Shown here piece by piece: positions 21,971 through 32,968 of a stretch of DNA of 64,000 bases; position 1 is the first letter of the stretch; each line of letters opens with the position of its first letter. Source of the DNA: Vitellaria paradoxa (lineage: Eukaryota; Streptophyta; Magnoliopsida; Ericales; Sapotaceae); NCBI GenBank assembly GCA_019916065.1, contig CM034242.1:9244879-9308878 (forward strand), given 5' to 3'. Under the pieces are notes generated by a model that worked only from the letters and a program-made list of their open reading frames with translations, was not told where the DNA came from and made no database searches. The translations under genes were made by a program, and so were the position numbers.

Positions 21971-23170
21971 TTATCCAACTCCTAATCTTTCCCAAGCCTC
22001 ACCAAACGGTTTTAGAAACAAAATATTCTCCTTGGGTCCAGGAGGTACCGAGAATGAGTGGGCTCCTAGTGTAGAGAACACTGGATAGTGTGCGGCCTTG
22101 TGGAGATCCTTAAATCCCAAATATGGCCTAAAGTCATACGCATATGTGAACATGGAATGTGATTGTGTGTTCTCTAGTATCACCTCGACACCTAAAAAAT
22201 CACTGCAAATTACCTCTTTGGTCTCCACCATTTCCTTAAATGTATGGTCAGTCTCAGTAAAAACATGTTTAGTTCCATTAGTAAGATTCCCAGTTGGGGT
22301 GAGGGTAAGAGAGAAGAGGTGTGCACCACTCTCACTCTCAGGCCCGTCTATTGAACTCTCAAGGGATGATAAAGAAAATTCACTCTCATGAGAGTCTTAT
22401 GGACTTGAAGTAGGAACCTAACCATAATTAGAATCATACTTCCAGTCAAATGTAAGGGTCTCAACAAATAAGTCATCAAACATATTATCCCTAGTAGAAA
22501 AAGATATATCAAAAGTAGTCTCAGTGAGTGGTGTGGTAGAACACGATGAAACTAAATTGACTGGCTCAACAGTGTGCTCCCCTAAACCTATGGCATCAAA
22601 GCTCTCAGAATGAATATTGGGACTCTCCAAGGTCAATTGAGTTGTCAGGTTGAGATAAGCTTCAAGCTCCATGGTGGTGTTGGTCGGCATGTCCTCCAGA
22701 TTCTCAATAGATGAAGTCTCGTGCATATTAGAGTCTGGTGGGAATGAGTCAAATGGCTCGTTCCATTCACTATCCCAACCATCATCGGAATAATCATTCC
22801 ACTCAAAGTCTAACATTTTTGAATTAGGATTTTCTTGTGCAAGTAACAAAAAGGCCCTAGATTCAGCAATTTTAGCTTCAATGAGTGGATGGACGTAAGG
22901 ACATACTGTGGACTCAAACAATGTATCATCTAATGTAGAGTCAATATATGTGGAAGTCTCATGTGCACTAGAATCTACTTTTAAGTTAATTTCTTCCCTA
23001 TGTTGAGTTTGCTCATAGAGTGACTCAAAAAAATTCCATGCCAATTTTGGAGTAAAGTCAAGAAACCTACCCCCCAGATAACTCCTCAACAATGTGGCGT
23101 ATCTCTAAAAATAAACCATTATAGAAATTTTTAATGATGCACCATAACTCAAGATTATAATCTAGATAAG
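21971..23170 (-). pseudogene. Gag-like protein of element B, C-terminal two thirds, broken
   Basis: The minus-strand frame from 23092 to 21971 is a single frame with two in-frame stops near 22415 and 22395. It carries the same acidic region (DFEWNDYSDDGWD) and tail (ALGAH..., then FLKPFGE.WERLG) as A. Upstream, to about 23170, the end of the gag core is readable in another frame (NFYNGL, then VEELSGG) before FLDFTP, so a frame change sits near 23065. The N-terminal gag half is missing. The two nonsense codons are where A has Trp and Gln codons. Because A and B agree residue by residue across the acidic region, that region was once under protein-level selection. Confidence 0.72.
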
Positions 23171-25860
23171 AGTTTAATATATTTTTAAAACACTATAATT
23201 AGAATCTTACAGCATGCATCATTTTGAGCTGATAGAGATAAAGAGTGATGATAACCAACTCTAACAATTTTATTTTCATAGAATCAAACACCTATATTTT
23301 TGCCTAAAAGACTCTCAAATAAGAATGTAAATAGGTTAGGCGTCCGTCTAATTAGTCATTATTAATACTAAATTTATTTTTTTTTTTATCTATTATTGTC
23401 TCAAATCTTTAAAATTTCAAATCCGTTTCATCTGACCCTTTGTATTAAATTGTAGTTATAATTATAATTATCTATCTATCAAAATTATATTTGTGTTTGT
23501 GAAAACTCAATATGTATAATAACGCCCCAGACTACACACACCAATAATCACATATTGAAGAGAACAAAGGATGGACATACCTTTCTGTAAAGAGATCCTC
23601 TCTTCTCACTTTATGAGAAATCTAATGCCAATAGCAACAGGCGCACACGCAAGCGCGCGCGCATATATATATATATATATTCCTATCTCAAGAGCAAGGA
23701 ATTAAGCAAAATGGGAAAAAATTCTTCTGATTCAATTGAAGTTTGTCCCAATTAAGGAAAATTAGAGGCACGTGCATATATTATATGTGTAATTTTTTTA
23801 AGTAAATATTTATTTTTTAATTTTATATAAATTATTAAACAAATTTAAATAAAAATTTATTAAAATACTTGTAAAATATTAAAAAATTAGTTGTAAATAT
23901 CATTTAAGTAAAGAATTAATAATTATATGGCATTTAGAAAAGGTAAGAAAAAAGTGTAAAAGTAGGGGATAGTTAAAAAGGACATTTACGAAATATTATA
24001 ATACGTAAAATTAAAATTATTTAATTAAGTGGTAGTTACTAATTTTTTTTTAATTTCTATTCAAAATATTAATAGTTGTAGAAAGTTTAGGAATATTAAT
24101 GAAAAAAAAGTAAACATTTTAATGTTTCATCTATATAATAATATAAAGTTTATATATATATATATATATATATTTGAATTGTGCACAAGAGAAAATATTA
24201 CAATACGGTATTAATTTTTTTTCCCAAAGCATGCAATGCTAATTAATTTATTTATAAAATAAATACAAATATAATGATAAGTCATGCTCCAGTAATAATT
24301 TTTCATTAATTAAATATTTTTATGATGAATTAGTGTTGTTATTAAATATATTAAAATTACGAAAAACATAATTATTGTATCATTATATACTTTTACAGAT
24401 GCACCTATATGTGACGCGCGGCTTGCTGATAATAACGTTATTAGTAAATAAATTTTTATTTTGGTGATGAATTGATTCATCACTAAAATTCATAATTTTT
24501 TTTTAGTGAGCATCACTACTAACAAGAAATAATGCTTTTAGTGTCGCACATATTATGATAATTTTGTGATTGAAAAACCAATCACTAAAATTCAACTTCT
24601 TTTTTTTTGAGGTGTATATATTGCATAAAGCATGTTATGTAAAAACACATTATCTAATGTGAAGCATATTTTCTTTATCTGCACGAGAGGATGCAGACGC
24701 TTTTATGGCATATTTCCATGGCTTTGGTTTGGATATAGAGACTGAAGGGTGATATATTTTAGCTAAATCCGCTAATCCCAGATTAGCTTTTTATGTGTGA
24801 TTATGGTTGAGTTTTACGTATTAATTACTATTTTGTTATTTTGGTTTAATATTATTATTGATTATACTATCATTGTTTTACGATAATAGCATAATATAAC
24901 ATTTTTATACAATCTGTCACATAATTAGCACACATAGTTTAATACTCGTTTTTTTAGCTGATTTTACAGGTCCAAGCACCGCGAAATAATAGTATTTTGT
25001 ATTGTAATTAGAGCTAGTGAGAGTTTTATTAATTTTTTTTTTTTTTTGGGCCTTAGGTTTGATTTTTTTTGGAGTCTAATTTGTATGCAGTGTTTTGTCA
25101 CCCAGCTGATATTTTATATTATAATCTGCTTTACTTAAGATGCAATTATTAGCCCTGATATTAAGTTATGATGGTTGCTTATGCACAATTGCAAGTGATT
25201 AGCTTAATTACGTCCCGAATTGTGAATTTCTGGAGTACAACAATATCACTTCGTTAACAAAAAGAATAATTTAGTGTCAGACTTGCATTACAATGCAATA
25301 AACTAACCAGAAAATTATATATATATATATATAATAAATTTGTCTCTTTTAAATCATCATTTAATTAGTTCCAAGAGTACGTAAACACACCGTCATTCGA
25401 TCTTTATGATTGTCAAAATAAATCCAACACTGCTAAGAGTTATTTTGATTAATGATAAGATATTATTAAATATTTTATTGCTTAATGATATTACGGGTTC
25501 GAATAATGTGGAGTCTAATAATTCAATTGAGCTCGTTGGACGAAGAACTTAGTTTTTTTTTTTTTCTCTAATTTTCACAACTTTTTGGTAAAATTTTGAT
25601 AATTAAAAATATTTATGTTTTGTAAAAGTTAGAAAAGATAAAAAAAAATTAATAATTTTGTGTGTGAAAATTTTGTAATGCATTTAGAAAAAGGAAATAA
25701 TAAATGTATTCAGTTATTAGTTTTCTTTATTTTACACTTATATTTTTTTTATTAAAGTTATTATAGAGCGAGAAAAATTAATGAAAAAATATAAATATTT
25801 TTATCATTCTAAAAAAACAAGTAATTTTTTCTACGAAGAAAGTTTAAGAAAATTGAGAAT
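23171..25860. other. AT-rich intergenic region with microsatellites
   Basis: No gene is recognised. Contents include a GCGCGC-(AT)n tract at 23655-23680, a TA run at 24151-24172, CACTA-like words at 24390-24620 and a TA run near 25317. A short unique stretch at 23540-23750 lacks any usable frame. Confidence 0.5.
24390..24620. mobile_element. Possible CACTA-type element remnant
   Basis: CACTACTAACAAGAAATAATG starts at 24513, next to GCTTTTAGTG. On both sides lie short palindromic words built on (A/C)TCACTAAAATTCA. Termini of CACTA transposons look like this, but the flanking words make the exact end unclear and no transposase is present. Confidence 0.35.
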
Positions 25861-27120
25861 TTGCCGATTAAGGGGATTCACCGACACGCAGTTAAAAGCT
25901 CCCGCTTAAAATGTTATCATCATCACAACGAGACCGTGAAAAGGCTCGTAAGCTTCGACGGCGAGCTCGCCCGTGTCAAAGGGATGGAGGGACTTACTCC
26001 TCTGCATCGCGCTGCGGAATCGGACGACAAGATCGCATGCTTGATTGAGCTTCTGCGCGCTTGCCTGGCTTCCATCGAGGACTTGACAATTCGTGATGAG
26101 ACTGCATTGCACGTTGCTATGAAAAGCTCTTCTAGCATTGAAACTTTTAATATCCTCTACGAATGGGTTAGGAGAGCTCGTGGCAGACGGCTGCTTCGGG
26201 AGAAAGACGTCGAAGGCAAGTCTGCGGAAGCCCACCATAACGAGCAGCCACAGGCATCCATTCCATCCTTTAATTTTGTCTCAAGTATAATAGTAGCTAG
26301 CAAACCCTATTTAATTGAGAATTTGATGGAGGCTGCTCGAGCAGGGAATATCGACGGCTTGTTCGAAGCCATAAAGGAGAACCCTACTCTTCTGAAAGAG
26401 ATTGACGAAATCCCCTTCGTCAACACTCCGTTGCACGAAGCAGCCTCTGCCGGGCAAACCAATTTCGCCAGAGTGATGATCGACCTAGCGCCATCATTCG
26501 CGAGGAAGTTGAACCCAGACTGTCTCAGCCCCCTGGACCTAGCTGTGATCAACAATGACCACAAGACCGTGAAGATGCTCGTAAGCTTCCACCGCGAGCT
26601 CGTCCGCGTCAAAGGGAAGGACCGACGGACTCCTCTGCATCGTGCAGCGGAATCGGACGACAAAATCCGATGCTTGATTGAGCTTCCGCGCGCTTGCCAG
26701 GCTTCCATCGAGGACTTGACGATTCGTGATGAGACTGCACTGCACATTGCTATGAAAAGCTCTTCTAGCGCTAAAACTTTAATATCCTCTACGAGTGGGT
26801 TTCGAGAAGAGTCCGCGGGCGTAAACGGCTGGTTCAGCGGAAAGACGTTGAAGGCAACTCTGTGGAAGAATACCATAAGCAGCAGGCACAGGCATGCATT
26901 CTATCCTTTAATTTTGTCTCAAGTACAACAGATGGTAGCTAACAAACCCTATTTAAGATCAGTTTTCCGATCGACCCTATTTTTGTTGGGACAAAATATT
27001 TTAATGCAGAAAGCGAATCAGAAAATATTAAAGAAGGTGGTAACCCTGCCTCATATGATCGGTTCGGATGGTGAAATGACGCATATTTTACGTAACAATA
27101 AGCCAGCTAAAATTAAATAG
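25861..27120 (+). pseudogene. Ankyrin-repeat (PGG family) pseudogene with internal duplication
   Basis: The natural start is the ATG at 26326: MEAARAGNIDGL, then TPLHEAASAGQTNFARVMID and the second repeat TPLHRAAESDD and IRDETALHIAM. This is the usual N-terminal ankyrin layout of the PGG family. Sequence from about 25922 to 26315 is a partial tandem copy of 26560-26950, covering the second repeat onwards and even the shared non-coding-looking tail (TTTAATTTTGTCTCAAGTA). Relative to the first copy, the second has lost one T near 26780, so the frame from codon 310 or so (ISSTSGFREE...) is shifted and meaningless. The reading frame before 26326 is a fortuitous read-through. The matching PGG exon, also decayed, is at 30000. 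Family call strong; the gene is dead. Confidence 0.75.
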
Positions 27121-28752
27121 GCGTGTTTACAATAAAATATTAATTTAATAGCAATAATAATTGTCACTTCTAATGACATTTTTTTAAACTAATGTTATTT
27201 TAAAGAAATACAAATAATACTCATGTCATGATAGTTGTTAGTGACACTCTTAGTGACACTTAAACATGTCATTACAATAATGACAATGAAATGGATTGAC
27301 TTACTGTATAATACCAAAATATACATTATTTATTGACACTCTGAAATGCCGTTACCGGATTTTATTATTTTAAAAAGTCATTACATGATCCTTAGATGGA
27401 ACTTTAAGTGTCATAATTAAATATTTTGTGGTATTAGTAAAGGCCATTAAGATCTAATTATTACAACAGAGATAAGTAAATTATTATTTAAACATTTTTA
27501 TTTATATTTTTTAATTTAATTTAATTTTTATTTTTATTTTTTGAATTAATACCTAGTGTATTTAAAATAGATAAATTTTGCAACTATATTAAATTTATAA
27601 ACAAATAGATTTTTTTTAGAAATCCATGTGTTTGTTCACATCAATTATAATTTTATGCCACAATTATAGTAGTTTTACTTGCCAAAAGAAGAGTAAAATT
27701 GTAGTGTTGTATCGATACGATGTACAACAAAATAAACTTTGTGAATAGAAAAAATGAAGAGAGTGGGAGAAAATAAAGGAGAAGAAAGTGCCACAATTGT
27801 TATAGATTGTGACATTTTCTAATAAAATGCAATTAAAGAACTAGATTTTATTAAGGGGCCTATTAGGCATTCCTAAATAATGGTGAAAAATACTAAAAAT
27901 TTTTAAAATTTTTTATTACATTTTACACTCCTTGTATTTCATAAAATTTCTATAAATTTATATATATCTATATATCTCAAAAATTTTATAAACACCAACA
28001 AATTTTTTACAAATCCCAAATAATATTTCACGAGCCCCACTAACTTTTTATGAATCCCAAAAAACTTTTTAATCACTTTCAATAATTTTTCCATAAAATC
28101 ATTCCAAACAGAACAAAAAAAAAAAAACCGTTCGGTCAGTTTGTCTTTTAAAAAAACTAACACAAAAGTTAAAAGAATTTGACTATTTATATCTGAAAAT
28201 TGTGATTTGGTAGCTGTACACCAAATGCTAAAAAATTTTCTAAATCACATTTTTCACTATTTTTCGTTATTTTTCACTGCGCCAAATGGACCCTAAATAT
28301 TTAATGACATTTTCTAAAAGTACCAAAATGAATAGTGGCATTAATTCTTAAACTAGTATAAAATGTTATTAAACTATTATAATATATTTATTATTTAATG
28401 ACATTTCTTAAAAATGACATAACTAGCCGGTAAAGATGACATTTTCATAAATGTCATGAAATCAATTTACTTGCAATTCAATGATATTTTTTAAAAAATG
28501 TCACAATTAATTGAATAAATAATGGTATTCTTTAATAAAGTATCATTAAATGATTACAATTTATTATTATTTAATGTACATTAATTAAAAAATTCACAAC
28601 TAATAAATAAGGGTGACATTTTGATAGAAAATTCATTAAATCACTTCTATTTATTTATCTTTCAAAAATACTTTTTTAAGAAATGACCATATCATTTATT
28701 CATAAAATATTCTTAAAGTAGTGCCATCAAATCTGATTTTTGTTGTAGTAGA
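27121..28752. mobile_element. CACTA-like subterminal repeat region
   Basis: Many short direct and inverted words of the type TAATGACATTTT / AAATGTCATTA occur at 27170-27460 and 28290-28740, and the block ends in TTTTTGTTGTAGTAG. Clustered subterminal words plus a TTGTAGTG-like end are typical of CACTA transposons. No transposase frame is present. A MITE at 27854-28294 splits it. Confidence 0.5.
27854..28294. mobile_element. MITE nested in the CACTA-like region
   Basis: The left end AGGGGCCTATTAGGCA pairs with the right end, which reverse-complements to AGGGTCCATTTGGCG. The interior is AT-rich with no gene. The subterminal-word pattern stops at its left edge and resumes at its right edge, as expected for a later insertion. 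No exact target duplication was found. Confidence 0.55.
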
Positions 28753-28965
28753 GGATCGAGTTAAAAAGATAAATAAGTCAGTCAATCAAAGAACCAAATC
28801 GAAATTACAAATAGATAATTTTTAGACCAAAGTTCAAATTGAACTCCTAATAGAACCAAAATCAACCTGATCCCGGGTCGATTGTTTTTTTCTACGTACT
28901 CTGTATATTGGTAATTACGAAATATGCTAATATTAATATTAATATATAAAGAGAGAGAACACTTT

Positions 28966-29092
28966 AAACTCCGTTCATTGTAGTGTAAAATATTTTTCAA
29001 AAAATATTTTATTCATGTTTTAAGAAAATATTTTTAAAAACATGAGTAAATTATATTACAAAAAATATTTTACTTTAAAGACAAACGAGTTG
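28966..29092. mobile_element. Small foldback MITE
   Basis: Ends of about 30 bases are inverted copies (AACTCCGTTCATTGTAGTG against AACTCGTTTGTCTTTAAAG after reverse complement), both running into TAAAATATTTTT. The centre is itself palindromic. Confidence 0.5.
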
Positions 29093-29989
29093 TTTTAATG
29101 TAGCTCACTCGCAAATTTACTTTAAACAAAAATACCAAGGCCCGTTTTAATTTTCATTAACTTCCATCTTCTCCTTCATAACGTCTCACTAATATTTAAA
29201 GAGAACGAGTATAAAGTTAGAAAAAAAAAATTAATGCAAATAAATAGAGGAAGGAAAATCAAAGATGCAAATGGAGGGTACCTCCACTAGGGGTGCACAA
29301 AAAAATTTGAGAAACCGTCATGACTTTTCAAAAAGAAATTTACAACATAAAAGCATAATATTAGTCCATAACCAAAAGGAAAAACAAAAAGAGGGAATTT
29401 AAAAGAAGAGACATCGATATTTATTTAGACATTAATTTGTATATTATATATATATGTTTTTCTTTACACATAGTATGAACTTGCGAGTTTATAATTAAAT
29501 TTATGCATAACATTTAATTAAATATATAGAATTTGATATTCAAGTTGATATTCATATATTTTACTGTAATTTATATAATATAGTAAAAATACATATACCT
29601 CGAGCTATTGTTAAAAGAAATTTAAATGCAGAAAGTTATCTCAAATTTTGTTTTGAATTTTCTATTTTAACAAAAAAAAAACCTTTTTGAAATATAGAAT
29701 TTTTTCATTTTGCCTATAAACCCTGAATATTTTATAATTTTGTGTGCATAAATTGATAGAATTCATCAACTATTTATAGAGAGAGAGAGAACCTATTTTT
29801 TTAATTAAACTTTAGTCCTCTACTACCTATCAAAATAGAATTTGATTAGAAAACTAACTTACAATCTTTTATTAATAATGACTTTTAAATAAATTCTTAT
29901 CAAATAAGAATTTTATATGGGTCATTTTAATTAGAAAACTAATTATAGAAAGTATTAATTGATTTCAACAGAACTCACTGCAAGGTTTA
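29093..29989. other. AT-rich intergenic stretch
   Basis: I see no gene, terminal repeats or RNA here. A (GA)n run lies near 29780. Confidence 0.5.
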
Positions 29990-29999
29990 CAAGCCGAAG

Positions 30000-30300
30000 T
30001 ACCTTTGTCACTTGCCGACGTTGATGCTGATACTAAAAATTTGTATAACTATTTGTGTACCCCAGTGCCGTTTAGGCGAAAGCCTAGTTAGAAAATTGGT
30101 TATATGTAGGTTTCTGGGGCCAGATGGATTTAACAATGGAGATGCGCAATGTGGTGCTGGTAGTTGCTGTCTTAATCGCAACAGCTTCATTCCAAACAAT
30201 ACTTAGCCCACCAAGCGGCTTGGAAAATCACAACAAAAATTTAGCTCAACGTCTTCACAGCTTTTATTTCTTTTGGCTGAATTCAGGGGTCTAATCGATA
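30000..30300 (+). pseudogene. Decayed PGG-domain exon (second copy)
   Basis: Translation from about 30119 gives MRNVVLVVAVLIATASFQTIL then SPPSG, clearly the PGG helix of 1-480. Here the PGG triplet itself reads PSG, an in-frame TAG sits upstream (30088-30090), and the sequence after the motif loses the transmembrane frame and stops near 30292. With the ankyrin pseudogene at 26326 it would form one former gene whose intron was enlarged by the CACTA-like block and MITEs. Confidence 0.72.
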
Positions 30301-30790
30301 TGGTGATATGTTACTGGCTTTCCTTGACACTGGTTATAAGCCTTTTTCCAGCATTTTTCTATTTGATTTTATTGTCCGTTTATCTAAACTGTGTTTATTT
30401 GTAAAGGCTCTACTCTGGTGCGTAGAGATATGTAATGATAAGTCGGTAGACTTACCGATCTTGTCGCCGCGTTGGAAGCAAAACTTCCGTGGTCTTCACC
30501 AAATAGGCGCTCTACCTTCGAATAATTGAGCATCGACAGATCTAATTATTGCATATGAGTATGCTAGCATCAGTTGCGAAACCGTTTATTTATAGTGAGA
30601 TGGTAGTTGCATCTGTATTTATTGTTTCTTCAGTTTGGTGTTTTAAATTAATCATTATTGCCCAAGCGATTCTGGATTGTACCCAAAACTGCTAAATTGT
30701 AGCATAATTAAATCTCCTAATTCATTTGAGCTCATGCGTCTGTACTAATACGTAAAGTAATTCATTTGCTGTTTGTAGCGGGACACTCAT
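30000..30790 (+). repeat. Segmental duplicate of 1-950
   Basis: Beyond the coding part, the 3' flanks also match: GCTCATGCGT(C/A)TGTA and CGTAAAGTAATTCATTT near 30731-30766 correspond to 890-920. So the exon and its 3' flank were copied as DNA. Confidence 0.7.
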
Positions 30791-32004
30791 CTTTGTTGTT
30801 ATAATAATGGGTCTGATTTGGCTTGAGTTTGTGATTTGAAATGATAGTTTGAAGTATTGATTGCCTGAGCTGAGTGGTCCATAAAGAGTTCGGTAGAGAA
30901 GCTTCAATGTGATTTCATTTCATTTGTAAACGGTGGTTTCATGCCATTGAACTATTCCATGGTGTCGAAGTTATGAACCATGATTGTTTCTGTTGTTGGT
31001 TGGAGTGTTCAAGACATTACACACTGTAAGAGATGCTACTGTATGTTCACCGCTAAAAGTATTGTATTTTCAACTTTTCAACCCAATTTTGTAAGCGAAT
31101 TTTTTTGAGAAAAATTCATTTAATTTGGTGAGGAAAAGTATGTAGAGTTTAGGTAAGTTTTTGTAGAATTGTTATCCTATTTAAATTGTTTTAGTAAATA
31201 AACGTGCTTGGTATATAATTGACTTACTTTTAAAGTAATAATTATTAATTAAAAGAATAAAATAATAAAAATATTCATAAACCTAAATATATTTTCGATT
31301 TGATACACTATTTAATACGAATCTTTACTCTACCATTTCATAAAATCTAAAACTAATTGATTATTGTGACAATTTGTTTTCAATTCTTGATCATATCGCT
31401 AAAGTTAGTATATTGGAACGTTAATATATTACGTTTCAGAATGTGTATACGTTTTTCGCTGGGATAGTAGTGATTTTTAATAACTATACCTACTCCTTTT
31501 CAATATTTTTATATACTCTCATTTTTTGGCTTTCCGGAGTTTCTTGTGCCCTTTGGATTATTGTGTGTTTTGGGTATGGATAGTTATGTATTAGTGCTTG
31601 AAAGTAATGAAAATTTTTATTAAGTGCTGCTTTGCGCGGGAGAGCTATGCAGTTTTCTAAGATTTTAAATGAGAGTAAATGTGATTTTGGACTTTTGCTG
31701 CTTTGGTGCTGGTTATTTGGATTGAAGTACTATTATTGTGTGTCATTTTTAGGATTATGACTATGATTCGTGTCCCACCCGCCAAACCTACCAATTTATG
31801 CCCCTTTATACCCTAGTCTGCTTGTGCTGCAGTAATCTGTGACGAGTTAATATTTTTTTGGCACCATGCGAGCTACGCGAGGACTTATGTTTGGTGTAAT
31901 TAAGGCTCTTTTTCCCCCTCTTTCCTCTTCTATTTTCAATGTTTTATGCAGCAGCAGTTATTGTTTTCTGCCGTGAATTTGCAGAAAACAAATAAGTAAT
32001 ATTG
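30791..32004. other. Unassigned intergenic sequence
   Basis: Base composition is slightly richer in G and T than its surroundings (31510-31900), but no frame, splice pattern or repeat is recognised. The expansin-like gene found at the matching place in the left copy is not present here. Confidence 0.4.
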
Positions 32005-32235
32005 TGATTATATTACTATTTTAATTCAGATATGTAACAAAATATTGTTAATTGGAATTTACTGTTAATAACATTTGTAAAAAAGGTGCTACTATAATAT
32101 TTAAATTATGTGAAGCGTGTTTGTATTTAACTAGATGTTTAGGGAATGACTTTATAATTATCCTAAAATTATTAGAGATAAAGTTTGATTTACCATTAAA
32201 AATATCATGTGGTGATGAAAGTAATATTGTCCCGG
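32005..32235 (+). repeat. Duplicated non-coding block, copy 2
   Basis: Partner of 4027-4250, same orientation and landmark order. The 62-codon ORF over it is not shared with copy 1 and is not a gene. Confidence 0.65.
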
Positions 32236-32788
32236 AATAATGTTGTGAAGTGAAATCCTACTTTAGTGTAATAGCTGTATTTTTTCTTTTTATTCTTGAT
32301 TTATGTAGATTAATTATCATGTTTTCATTTTCAGCATAAGTATAAATTGCGAACCTTGTATTGTTTGGGAAAAAAAATATTTTGTCCAAACACAAATATC
32401 ATTTTGCAATCTTTATTATTTTTAAGTATGTTATCTGATTTAAAAATAAAATTACAAAAAAATATTAAAATAGAAAAAATCTATGTACGTGTTCATTGCT
32501 TTTTCTTGTTGTTTTTCTTGGCCCGTGCATGATTTTTTTTTAAGCAATTTTTTGCATTTTTTAAAAAAGTAAACAACATAATAAAAAAAAATAAATGTAA
32601 GTAAAAATTTAAATTTAAAAAAAAAAAAAAAGCAAACAAGAGTTGCCTTATTTGGGTAATGCCCGAAATTTTGCATATTATTGTAATTACTTCGAGATTT
32701 CAACTATGGGTCATCGAACTCTTTCATACATTAGCATGTGAGGAATTAATGGTGGCGCTTTATTTTTTACAATATTAATTTTTTTCTA

Positions 32789-32968
32789 TGTTTGGGAAAG
32801 GAGGAAAGTTTTTTAATAGTAATTTTATTTTAATTTTTTGTTCATTTAACAAATCTATTCTCCATAATTTAAAAAAATTAAAATGTAAGAAAATAATTTT
32901 AATTATTTCCAAAAGAAATAAATAATATAATAGTCAAAAATTACTTTTAGTTAACCTTCCCAAACCAA
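32789..32968. mobile_element. MITE with TTTGGGAAGG ends
   Basis: The left end ATGTTTGGGAAAGGAGG pairs with the reverse complement of the right end, TTGGTTTGGGAAGGTTAA. The body is about 180 bp, AT-rich and non-coding. Confidence 0.55.

Larger units (their letters stand above)
18211..23170 (-). mobile_element. LTR retrotransposon B: gag-only Athila derivative, minus strand, 5'-truncated
   Basis: In minus orientation it reads partial gag-like ORF (about 23170 to 21971), 3' untranslated region, then a complete 3' LTR (19894 to 18211). It is the same family as A, with the same ORF wording, 3' boxes and LTR start (TGTTTTCAATG) and end (GAAGCGGTCA). The 5' LTR, primer site and first part of gag are absent. 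Homology fades near 23170 into AT-rich DNA with no second LTR nearby. Confidence 0.8.

Noticed and set aside
25906..26876. Minus-strand ORFs of 68-189 codons
   Set aside because: They are antisense to the ankyrin coding sequence and occur in both duplicated parts for that reason only. No recognisable protein.
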